Shown: piece by piece, positions 1-5,390 of the stretch
How positions within the stretch are numbered: position 1 is the first letter of the stretch
Layout of the letters: each line of letters opens with the position of its first letter
NCBI GenBank assembly: GCA_030039575.1
Contig: JASHVH010000504.1
Span: 1-5,390 of the forward strand
Source: Acidimicrobiales bacterium
Lineage (GTDB): Bacteria > Actinomycetota > Acidimicrobiia > Acidimicrobiales > Palsa-688
Length of the DNA stretch: 5,390 nucleotides
Reading direction: 5' to 3'
Notes under the pieces: model-generated
Database searches by the model: none
What the model was told of the DNA's origin: nothing
What the model saw: the letters and a program-made list of their open reading frames with translations, nothing else
Position numbers and translations under genes: made by a program

Positions 1-448
1 CGGCGGGGACTTCATCACCGGCCGCGAGAAGCACGATGTCCCCGATGACGAGCTCATCCGCCGGGACTACCGACTCGGTCCCGTCCCGTCGCACCCTGGC
101 GCTGGCCTTCATCATCGACTTGAGCGCGTTCATCGCGCTCTCGGCCTTTCCCTCCTGACGAAGGCCGACCACAGCGTTCAGCACTGTAAGAAAGAAAAGT
201 ATGGCCGCAGTGCTCCACTCTTTGATTGCCAGTGACACAATGGCCGCCGCCACCAGGATGATCTGCATGTAACTGCGGTACTGGTCGAGGAGGCGCCTCC
301 ACTCGGGCGGAGGCTTTTCTTCCGGCAAAGCGTTTGGCCCGTCCCGAGCCAACAACTCTGCAGCCCGCGCCGCCGTTAACCCCCTCGCCGGGTCCACTCC
401 GAGCTGGGCAGCTACATCGTCAACCGAGTGCGCGTACCAGCCCCCCAC
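1..448 (-). CDS. Cation-transporting P-type ATPase (P2 type), N-terminal part, runs off the window
   Basis: This is the first 149 codons plus one base of a membrane cation pump driven by ATP hydrolysis. Translating the minus strand from 448 gives GGWYAHSVDDVAAQLG near the start, typical of the cation-ATPase N-terminal domain (about residues 4-60). Two hydrophobic segments follow (about 61-76 and 80-96). Then comes LRQEGKAESAMNAL (96-109), and the opening of the actuator domain with ARVRRDG (117-123) and ELVIGDIVLLAAGDEVPA (132-149). This order is that of P2-type pumps (Ca2+, Mg2+, Na+ or H+ ATPases). The phosphorylated DKTGT motif and the ion-binding helices lie outside the window, so the ion cannot be named. 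The start is chosen as GTG at 448, because the family motif follows directly and an AGGAGGGGG site sits 13 bases upstream. An in-frame TTG at 487 is an alternative. The gene begins 52 bases after the antiporter stop on the same strand, so it is probably the last or a later gene of the arc operon. Confidence 0.88.
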   Translation of the reverse strand, partial: MGGWYAHSVDDVAAQLGVDPARGLTAARAAELLARDGPNALPEEKPPPEWRRLLDQYRSYMQIILVAAAIVSLAIKEWSTAAILFFLTVLNAVVGLRQEGKAESAMNALKSMMKASARVRRDGTESVVPADELVIGDIVLLAAGDEVPA

Positions 449-461
449 CCCGGCTCTTGGG

Positions 462-470
462 CCCCCTCCT
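462..470 (-). promoter_or_regulatory. Ribosome binding site of the P-type ATPase gene
   Basis: AGGAGGGGG reads on the minus strand, ending 13 bases before the GTG at 448. The spacing is longer than the usual 5-10 bases, but the match to the anti-Shine-Dalgarno sequence is strong. No in-frame ATG lies nearer. It supports GTG 448 over TTG 487, which would place this site inside the coding region. Confidence 0.5.
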
Positions 471-487
471 GCTTCGATGACTGTCAA

Positions 488-501
488 ATGGGGTACCCCA
501 T
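488..501. repeat. Perfect 14-bp palindrome at the antiporter/ATPase junction
   Basis: ATGGGGTACCCCAT is identical on both strands. It begins at the last base of the antiporter stop codon (503-501) and ends 39 bases before the ATPase GTG. It could be a dyad operator or a short RNA hairpin, although with no natural loop the RNA stem would have to open in the centre. No T-run follows on the minus strand, so it is not a standard intrinsic terminator. Its function is unknown. The palindrome itself is read directly from the sequence. Confidence 0.45.
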
Positions 502-1928
502 CATCGGTAAGCAGGGACTGGCCCGGGCTTGCTCATATGGCCGCGCTGGGCCATGTAGACGGGGATCCCGAGGAGGAGGGCGCCGCCCGCCAGAAAGAAC
601 GGCGCCCAGTAAACCCAGAAACTGTGGCCCGAATTGCGGGAGTAGAAGATAAACAGAATGGAGAAGACCAGCGCCACAACGGCGATGACCATGTCCCGCA
701 CGAACCGCGGGGTCTGAACCGTCTTGTGGTCGACCCAGCGCCATTTCGCCTGAGCGATGGCCGAGAACCCGTACGGTACGGCGGCCGTGATACCACTCAT
801 CAATACGAGGGTGGTGAAGACCGTCTCGCCACTCGTCCCGAGGTAATTGATCGCTATCGCTATAGACGCGAGGACAGTGGAGGCCACTATGCCATAGGCC
901 GGCACGCCCTTGGACGAAATCTGCTTGAAGGGCGCCGGGAAAAGCCCGTCGTTGGCCGCGGCCAGCGGCATTTCGGCGCATATCATGGTCCACCCGTTGA
1001 GGGCTCCGAGGCCCGAGATGATAACGGCTATCGCCATTACGTCACCGGGCCAACTGCCACCGAACATAGCATTAGCCGCCTCCGAAAAGGGTTGCGACGT
1101 GGCCGCCAGCGTGGAGCTGGGCAGGATGCCGAAGATGGCTACCAACGAGAGCATGTAAACGACGGCGGTGGCGAGCGTGCCCAGTATGGTCGCTCTCGGG
1201 ATATTGCGGTCGGGGTCGCGCACCTTGGCCGCAGCAACCGACGCGGTTTCCACCCCCAGGTAGCTGAACAGTGCGATCGCCATGCCGCCGCCGATCGCGG
1301 CAATAGCAGTCTGGCCGCTTACGTTCCAAGGGTGGTAGTTGGCAGAAGAGATATAAAAAAGCCCGACCGTCGACATGAACAACAATGCGGCAAACTTGAG
1401 GATCGTTGTCCCAACCTGCACCGAGCCCATGTTTTTTACGCCCGACAGGTTGACGAATGCTGGGAGCCATAAGCCCACCAGCACGAGCGCAATGGAGCCA
1501 AAGGTGTTCTGGCCCTTGTTTATGAACCTCTCCACGTACAGGACCCAGCCCACGGCGATGGCGGCGTTCCCTGACCACGCGGTGATCCAGTACGACCACG
1601 CGTTCAGGAACCCGATGCCGTTCCCAAATGCCACCCGGCCATACGCGTAGGGGCCGCCGTCCGCCGGCAGACGCCGGGACAACGAGGCAAAAAGCACCGC
1701 GAACGTCAACGCCCCAATGGTGGTGAGCCCCATCGACACCAGGGTGATCGGGCCATATGAGGCCAGCGAGCTGGGGAGGTTGAAGATCCCGACACCGATG
1801 ATGCTCCCCATGATCAACGCCACGGCCTGTAGCGGCCCGAAACGAGTGTCGGGCGGTTTGGGGACCGCTTTCAACGCCGGTGGTTTCAGGCTGGCCTCGT
1901 CCTGGTTGTAGACAGCGCCCTCGGTCAT
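501..1928 (-). CDS. arcD: AdiC/ArcD-type basic amino acid antiporter (APC superfamily), probable arginine/ornithine exchanger
   Basis: This 475-residue inner-membrane protein has about twelve hydrophobic segments (roughly 33-56, 59-84, 102-132, 144-160, 165-195, 208-230, 243-270, 295-325, 342-362, 366-393, 411-430, 436-460), the usual APC layout and length. It belongs with the basic amino acid/polyamine antiporters. The TM1 motif is GSIIGVGIFNLP (41-52), and GGPYAYGR lies at 91-98. YWITAWSGN (113-121) matches the AdiC segment carrying Tyr93, Trp98 and Asn101. FSYLGVETASVAA (221-233) matches the TM6 segment with Glu208 (here Glu227). GWT (312-314) carries the AdiC Trp293 equivalent (Trp313), and AANDGLFP lies at 324-331. 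The AdiC gate Trp202 is Phe221 here. Placement 22 bases behind arcA indicates arginine import coupled to ornithine export. Arginine/citrulline or agmatine exchange cannot be excluded. The start ATG is preceded by GAGGGGGAG. The gene symbol rests on context. The protein is of the APA antiporter family, not the unrelated DcuC-like ArcD type. Confidence 0.88.
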   Translation of the reverse strand: MTEGAVYNQDEASLKPPALKAVPKPPDTRFGPLQAVALIMGSIIGVGIFNLPSSLASYGPITLVSMGLTTIGALTFAVLFASLSRRLPADGGPYAYGRVAFGNGIGFLNAWSYWITAWSGNAAIAVGWVLYVERFINKGQNTFGSIALVLVGLWLPAFVNLSGVKNMGSVQVGTTILKFAALLFMSTVGLFYISSANYHPWNVSGQTAIAAIGGGMAIALFSYLGVETASVAAAKVRDPDRNIPRATILGTLATAVVYMLSLVAIFGILPSSTLAATSQPFSEAANAMFGGSWPGDVMAIAVIISGLGALNGWTMICAEMPLAAANDGLFPAPFKQISSKGVPAYGIVASTVLASIAIAINYLGTSGETVFTTLVLMSGITAAVPYGFSAIAQAKWRWVDHKTVQTPRFVRDMVIAVVALVFSILFIFYSRNSGHSFWVYWAPFFLAGGALLLGIPVYMAQRGHMSKPGPVPAYR

Positions 1929-1950
1929 GGTCTCCCCCTCGGAGATCGGG

Positions 1951-3228
1951 CTAAGCCGGGTCCCGCAGGATGGGGCAGGTCATGCAGTGCCCGCCCCCAC
2001 GACCCTTCCCGAGCTCGAAACCGGCAATCTCGACGACTTCCACGCCCGCTTCGCGCATCTTGGCGATAGTGAAAGTGTTGCGCTCATAACTCACGACGAC
2101 TCCTGGTTCCAAAGCCACCGTGTTGTTGGCGTCGTCCCACTGTTCGCGCGCCGCCTGGTAGCTGTCTCCCCCGGTCTCGATAACCCGGAGCTGCCGCACG
2201 CCGAGCGCGTCGCGAACCGCAGAGAGGAAGTCCTCCTCCACGGTCACGTCGAAATCCCCCGGGCGGTTGCTCGGTCGCAGGCTTATAGCCGGGAGGTGGG
2301 CCACAACCCCAGGGAAGGCGGTGACGATGTCCCGGTCGAGCATGGTGAAGACGGTGTCCAAGTGCATGTGGGCGCGGTCTTTGGTCATGATCGCGGCAAT
2401 GACGCGTTCAGCCGCGCCGGCCTTAAACAGCCGGGCTGCTATGTGCTCGATCATGCGGCCCGAGGTCCGTTCGCTGAACCCGATAAGTACGGTTTTGTTC
2501 CCTATGGGCTGGATGTCGCCGCCCTCCATCGAGGCCGGCCCGAAGATTTCGAGCCGGAGGGTGTCGTCCATGCCCTCTGCCGTACCCGGGTACCACTCCT
2601 GCCAGTGTGACCCCTCGAACATGGGGTGGTACCGGTAGATAGTCAGCAGGTTGAGGGCTTCGCGTCGGCGAGCAGGCCAGAACATCGGGTTCACCGTCAC
2701 GCCATCGAATATCCATGCCGAGGAGTCCCGGGTGAACAACGTGTTCGGCAGTGGCGGCAGCACGAAGAGGTCCTGGTCGTCGTTGGCCGCTGCCAATAGG
2801 GAGGTGCGCTTGAACCGTTGCCAATCGGGGTCCAGCTCGCTGATGGTCAGGCCTCCGATTAGGTGCTTGGCCAGCAGAGCCGGGGGTAATTTTTCCAGCA
2901 TCCCCCTTATCTCGTCGACGATCGACCATCCGACCGTCGACTCGCTCGCCACCGCATCGATGACTTGGACCCGCGCCTTGTCGCTGGCGGTGAGGGCCTC
3001 CGCCAGCAGCTCGTGGACGTAATAAACGTCGACGTTGTGATTCCGCAGGACCTGGACAAAGGCGTCGTGCTCTCTTTGGGCGCGCTCGACCCATAGCACG
3101 TCGTCAAACAGCAGCTCGTCGTGATTGGAGGGAGTGAGCCGCCGGAGGCTCAGGTCGGGGCGGTGGACTATGACTTTCCTGAGCTTCCCGACCTCCGAGT
3201 AAACGCCGAACGTGGCGCTGTCTGTCAT
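1951..3228 (-). CDS. arcA: Arginine deiminase
   Basis: This cytoplasmic enzyme of 425 residues hydrolyses L-arginine to L-citrulline and ammonia, the first step of the ADI pathway. The length is slightly above the common 405-420. The guanidine-modifying-enzyme fold motifs are complete. The N-terminal SEVGKLRKVIVHRP (11-24) is typical. FTRD (165-168) supplies the substrate-binding Asp168, and MFWPARRREA (182-191) an Arg near 187. MEGGD (234-238) gives Glu235, and GFSERTS (250-256) gives Arg254. HMHLDTVFT (287-295) carries His289 and Asp291. GGGHCMTCP (411-419) places the nucleophile at Cys415. These match the Cys-His-Glu/Asp set known for Pseudomonas ArcA, so the enzyme should be active. The start is ATG at 3228 behind a strong GAGGAGAGG site. 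The gene starts 34 bases after the arcC stop and ends 22 bases before the antiporter start. It is the third gene of the operon although it catalyses the first reaction. Confidence 0.97.
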   Translation of the reverse strand: MTDSATFGVYSEVGKLRKVIVHRPDLSLRRLTPSNHDELLFDDVLWVERAQREHDAFVQVLRNHNVDVYYVHELLAEALTASDKARVQVIDAVASESTVGWSIVDEIRGMLEKLPPALLAKHLIGGLTISELDPDWQRFKRTSLLAAANDDQDLFVLPPLPNTLFTRDSSAWIFDGVTVNPMFWPARRREALNLLTIYRYHPMFEGSHWQEWYPGTAEGMDDTLRLEIFGPASMEGGDIQPIGNKTVLIGFSERTSGRMIEHIAARLFKAGAAERVIAAIMTKDRAHMHLDTVFTMLDRDIVTAFPGVVAHLPAISLRPSNRPGDFDVTVEEDFLSAVRDALGVRQLRVIETGGDSYQAAREQWDDANNTVALEPGVVVSYERNTFTIAKMREAGVEVVEIAGFELGKGRGGGHCMTCPILRDPA

Positions 3229-3230
3229 TT

Positions 3231-3240
3231 ACCTCTCCTC
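3231..3240 (-). promoter_or_regulatory. Strong ribosome binding site of arcA
   Basis: GAGGAGAGGT on the minus strand ends two bases before the arcA ATG, with the GAGGAG core 6 bases from it. It is the best Shine-Dalgarno match among the arc genes here, which suggests the deiminase is translated strongly despite its third position in the operon. It also fixes the arcA start. Confidence 0.65.
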
Positions 3241-3262
3241 ATTTGTCCTCTGAGCGTTCCTT

Positions 3263-4210
3263 CTACAGGTGCACGTGCGTCAGGACCGGCGCCGTCAAGT
3301 GCCCCAGCACGTTGGTACCGGCTCGTCCCTCGACGATCGGGCCGATATCGGCTAGCGATCCAATGGCGGCGCGCTTGCCGGTTGTCTCGGCGAACCTGAC
3401 GGCCGCCTCCACCTTCGGGCCCATGGAGCCGGCGGCAAAACTGTGATTGTGGAGCTCGCCGGGCGCAACCTGGTCGATCCGACGCTGGTCGGGGGTGCCC
3501 CAACCTTCGTATACGCCGTCCACGTCCGTGGCCATCACCAACAAGTCCGCATCGATCTCCCGGGCCAGGAGCTCGCTGGCAAAGTCCTTGTCTATTACGG
3601 CCTCCACCCCACCGAGCGTCCGGTCCGCACCAGGTACCCAGGCGGTGGGGATGCCCCCTCCGCCTGTGCATATGACGACTGCCCCGTGGTCGAGTAGCCA
3701 GCGGATAGGCCGGAGCTCGAAGATACGCTTCGGAGCCGGGGACGGGACGACTCGCCTCAACTTGTTGCCGTCGCGTTTGAACACCCATCCTTTTTCATTG
3801 GCCAATTTGGTGGCGGTGGCGTCGTCGTAAACGGGCCCGACAAACTTCGTCGGGTCGGCGAACGCTGGGTCGTCCCGGTCAACTTCTATCATCGTGAGGA
3901 TGGTGGCGAGAGGTAGTTCCTTGGGGACGAGATTGCCCAGTTCCTGCTCGATCAAGTAACCGATCATCCCCTCTGTCTGCGCGTCCAGGATGTCGAGGGG
4001 GTAGGCCTCGACATCCTTGTACGCGGACGCCTGGAGGGCGAGGAGGCCCACTTGCGGCCCGTTCCCGTGTGATAGGACGAGTTGATGGTGGGTGGCGATC
4101 GGGGCGAGGGCTACGGCTGCCTGATGTACATTGGCCCGCTGGGCCTCGGCTGTCATGGGCTCGCCCCGCCTCAACAAGGCGTTCCCGCCGAGAGCAACCA
4201 CGATGCGCAT
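3263..4210 (-). CDS. arcC: Carbamate kinase
   Basis: This 315-residue cytoplasmic kinase of the amino acid kinase family has the typical carbamate kinase length. In the ADI direction it transfers phosphate from carbamoyl phosphate to ADP, giving ATP and carbamate, which breaks down to CO2 and ammonia. Family motifs are present in order: [13 protein letters not shown] (4-16) for nucleotide and phosphate binding, SHGNGPQVG (47-55), [10 protein letters not shown] (76-85), FVGPVY (123-128), [10 protein letters not shown] (181-190), [12 protein letters not shown] (205-216), MATDVDGVY (226-234) and [10 protein letters not shown] (261-270). The last group includes the lysine typical of the active site. 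The ATG at 4210 lies 11 bases after the arcB stop, and its Shine-Dalgarno sequence overlaps that stop, suggesting translational coupling. This is the ATP-yielding step, and its presence beside arcA and arcB shows the pathway is catabolic. Confidence 0.97.
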   Translation of the reverse strand: MRIVVALGGNALLRRGEPMTAEAQRANVHQAAVALAPIATHHQLVLSHGNGPQVGLLALQASAYKDVEAYPLDILDAQTEGMIGYLIEQELGNLVPKELPLATILTMIEVDRDDPAFADPTKFVGPVYDDATATKLANEKGWVFKRDGNKLRRVVPSPAPKRIFELRPIRWLLDHGAVVICTGGGGIPTAWVPGADRTLGGVEAVIDKDFASELLAREIDADLLVMATDVDGVYEGWGTPDQRRIDQVAPGELHNHSFAAGSMGPKVEAAVRFAETTGKRAAIGSLADIGPIVEGRAGTNVLGHLTAPVLTHVHL

Positions 4211-4218
4211 GACGGGCG

Positions 4219-4223
4219 TCCTC
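4219..4223 (-). promoter_or_regulatory. Ribosome binding site of arcC overlapping the arcB stop codon
   Basis: GAGGA on the minus strand shares its first two bases with the TGA stop of arcB (4224-4222) and lies 8 bases before the arcC ATG. Ribosomes finishing arcB would cover or expose this site, so coupled synthesis of the two enzymes is likely. The coupling is inferred from position only. Confidence 0.5.
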
Positions 4224-5223
4224 AGTCCCCGAGGGTGGCGACGAGCAGCGCCTTGATCGTGTGCAGCCGATTTTCCGCCTGGTCGAACACGATGCTGGCC
4301 GGCGAGTCAAAGACCTCGCCGGTCACTTCGAGGCCGTCATCCATCCCTGTGTGATCCATTATCTCCCGCCCAACGGTCGTGTTCGGGTCGTGAAAAGCGG
4401 GGAGACAATGCATGAACTTGACCCTCTGGTTGCCCGCCTTTTCCAAAAGTGCCGTGTTCACCTGGTAGGGGCTCAGGAGCCTGACCCGCTCACTCCAGAC
4501 GTCTTTGGCCTCTCCCATCGACACCCACACGTCGGTGTGCACGAAGTCGACCCCCGAGACCGCCGAGGCGGCGTCATCGGTGATCGCCACGTGGGCACCG
4601 GTTCGCGAGGCAATCTGCCTGGCAAGGGTGACCACGTCGCCAGGAGGCTGGAGTTCTGCCGGTCCAGCAAGGCGTACGTCGGCACCCATCAGCGCTCCCA
4701 TCACCAACAGGGAACGACCCATATTGAAACGGCAATCGCCGACAAAGGCGTAAGAGATCGCGTCGTAGGCTTTGCCGCTGGCTTCGTGCATGGTGAGGAA
4801 GTCGGCCAGCATCTGGGTCGGGTGCCACTGGTCGGTGAGGCCGTTGTAGACGGGGACGCCGGCGTATTTGCCTAATTCTTCGACGTCGTCCTGGTTGTTG
4901 CCGCGAAACTCGATGGCGTCGTACATGCGGCCGAGAACACGGGCCGTGTCCGCCACTGACTCCTTATGCCCGAGTTGCGAGCCTGAAGGGTCGAGGTAGG
5001 TGACGTGGGCGCCTTGGTCGAAAGCAGCCACTTCGAAAGCCGAGCGGGTACGCGTCGAGGTCTTTTCGAAGATGAGCGCGATCTCCTTGCCTTCCAGCCG
5101 CCTCACCTCGTTCCCGGCGAACTTGGCCACCTTCAGCGCTTCCGCCAACTGGAGCAGGTACTTCAGTTCACGCGGTTCGAAATCGATCTCCTTTAAAAAG
5201 TTCCGGTTACGCAGGTTGAACAT
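4222..5223 (-). CDS. arcB: Ornithine carbamoyltransferase, catabolic (ADI pathway)
   Basis: This cytoplasmic enzyme of 333 residues interconverts citrulline plus phosphate and ornithine plus carbamoyl phosphate. In this operon it should run toward ornithine. Counting from the upstream ATG at 5229 (335 residues), the carbamoyl-phosphate site STRTR is at 58-62 and HPTQ at 136-139. [11 protein letters not shown] (164-174) begins the ornithine-binding domain. [14 protein letters not shown] (227-240) holds the ornithine-binding Asp and SMG loop. MHCLPAFHD (273-281) carries the catalytic Cys275. The N-terminus [14 protein letters not shown] resembles catabolic ArcB proteins. I choose ATG 5223 because AAAGGG sits 7 bases upstream of it. 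The ATG at 5229 is only one base from that site, but cannot be ruled out. Sequence alone does not separate catabolic ArcB from anabolic ArgF with certainty. The arcC and arcA neighbours decide it. Confidence 0.95.
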   Translation of the reverse strand: MFNLRNRNFLKEIDFEPRELKYLLQLAEALKVAKFAGNEVRRLEGKEIALIFEKTSTRTRSAFEVAAFDQGAHVTYLDPSGSQLGHKESVADTARVLGRMYDAIEFRGNNQDDVEELGKYAGVPVYNGLTDQWHPTQMLADFLTMHEASGKAYDAISYAFVGDCRFNMGRSLLVMGALMGADVRLAGPAELQPPGDVVTLARQIASRTGAHVAITDDAASAVSGVDFVHTDVWVSMGEAKDVWSERVRLLSPYQVNTALLEKAGNQRVKFMHCLPAFHDPNTTVGREIMDHTGMDDGLEVTGEVFDSPASIVFDQAENRLHTIKALLVATLGD

Positions 5224-5229
5224 CGTCAT

Positions 5230-5390
5230 ACCCTTTCAGCTCACGTTCGTGGGCGCAGGTTGTCCTCGTCGGGGTCGCGGTCAAGCAGTCGTTCGCCATG
5301 ATCGTCTCGGCGTCGTCCCTGACGCCCTTGCCGGCAGCGCCAAAGACGACTAACGGGCATCAGACTATGGGGCGGCTGGGTGGACAGGGA
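5230..5390 (-). other. Unassigned upstream region: leader or tail of an upstream gene
   Basis: No recognisable gene, RNA or clear promoter is seen here. On the minus strand one frame is open from the window edge to a TGA at 5243-5241, 11 bases before the outer arcB ATG, ending ERLLDRDPDEDNLRPRT. It could be the end of an upstream gene, but it is arginine-rich like an out-of-frame translation. A second frame, open after a TGA at about 5360, contains LVVFGAAGKGVRDDAETIMA and has mostly G/C third positions, but no start near its beginning and no family I recognise. An arc operon promoter could lie here or upstream. I find no good -35/-10 pair and no FNR-type or ArgR-type dyad. Confidence 0.3.
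5231..5236 (-). promoter_or_regulatory. Ribosome binding site deciding the arcB start
   Basis: AAAGGG on the minus strand is 7 bases before the ATG at 5223 and 1 base before the ATG at 5229. Normal spacing favours the inner ATG, giving a protein beginning MFNLRNRN. The match to the anti-Shine-Dalgarno sequence is only moderate. Confidence 0.4.

Noticed and set aside
482..487. Exact TTGACA (-35 consensus) on the minus strand upstream of the ATPase
   Set aside because: No TATAAT-like element is found 16-18 bases downstream, where the sequence is G-rich. It is likely a chance match, although a promoter of another sigma type cannot be excluded.
477..1472. Long plus-strand open frame of 331 codons opposite the antiporter gene
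   Set aside because: Its translation is hydrophilic, rich in Arg, Gly and Asp, with no domain I recognise. It lies fully antisense to a clear membrane transporter. GC-rich coding DNA commonly leaves such open antisense frames.
1927..2610. Plus-strand open frame of 227 codons opposite arcA
   Set aside because: It is antisense to the conserved C-terminal half of arginine deiminase, with no family features and no ribosome site supporting it.
4222..5229. Reading the carbamoyltransferase as anabolic ArgF of arginine synthesis
   Set aside because: Carbamate kinase, arginine deiminase and an antiporter follow it directly in one transcript, and no biosynthetic arg gene is present, so a catabolic role fits better.
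5242..5251. CACG-TT-CGTG inverted repeat just upstream of arcB
   Set aside because: The stem is only 4 bp with a 2-base loop, with no T-run and no match to a known operator. It is too weak to call.
5329..5336. TGCCGGCA palindrome upstream of arcB
   Set aside because: Eight bases of GC-rich dyad are expected by chance in this composition, and the symmetry does not extend outward.
5000..5353. Plus-strand open frame of 117 codons opposite the arcB start
   Set aside because: Most of it is antisense to the conserved N-terminus of ornithine carbamoyltransferase. The Ser/Arg-rich composition is typical of an antisense shadow.

Overview
The window is a tightly packed, single-direction gene cluster. 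Every supported gene lies on the minus strand, so transcription runs from position 5390 toward position 1. DNA is GC-rich, codons mostly end in G or C, and Shine-Dalgarno sites are clear. This fits a high-GC bacterium. The style of the P-type ATPase N-terminus suggests an actinobacterium-like host, but that is an inference from sequence style and no phylogenetic marker is present.

Layout in transcription order: an approximately 160-base leader or upstream gene tail with no assignable gene (5230-5390); arcB, catabolic-type ornithine carbamoyltransferase (5223-4222); arcC, carbamate kinase (4210-3263); arcA, arginine deiminase (3228-1951); an AdiC/ArcD-type amino acid antiporter (1928-501); and the N-terminal 149 codons of a P2-type cation-transporting ATPase, starting at a GTG at 448 and leaving the window at position 1. 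Gaps between genes are 11, 34, 22 and 52 bases, with no convincing terminator, so one polycistronic mRNA is likely.

Together the first four genes form a complete arginine deiminase (ADI) pathway. The antiporter would import arginine and export ornithine. ArcA makes citrulline and ammonia. ArcB phosphorolyses citrulline to ornithine and carbamoyl phosphate. ArcC transfers the phosphate to ADP, yielding one ATP plus CO2 and a second ammonia. All catalytic motifs checked are intact. The gene order arcB-arcC-arcA-arcD differs from the best-known operons.

The least routine aspect is the fifth gene: an ATP-consuming cation pump placed directly behind an ATP-producing fermentative operon. A perfect 14-bp palindrome and a GTG start lie at that junction. 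I see no mobile element, CRISPR array, RNA gene or dedicated regulator. Otherwise this is a fairly ordinary catabolic operon, and I do not find strong evidence of an undescribed system.
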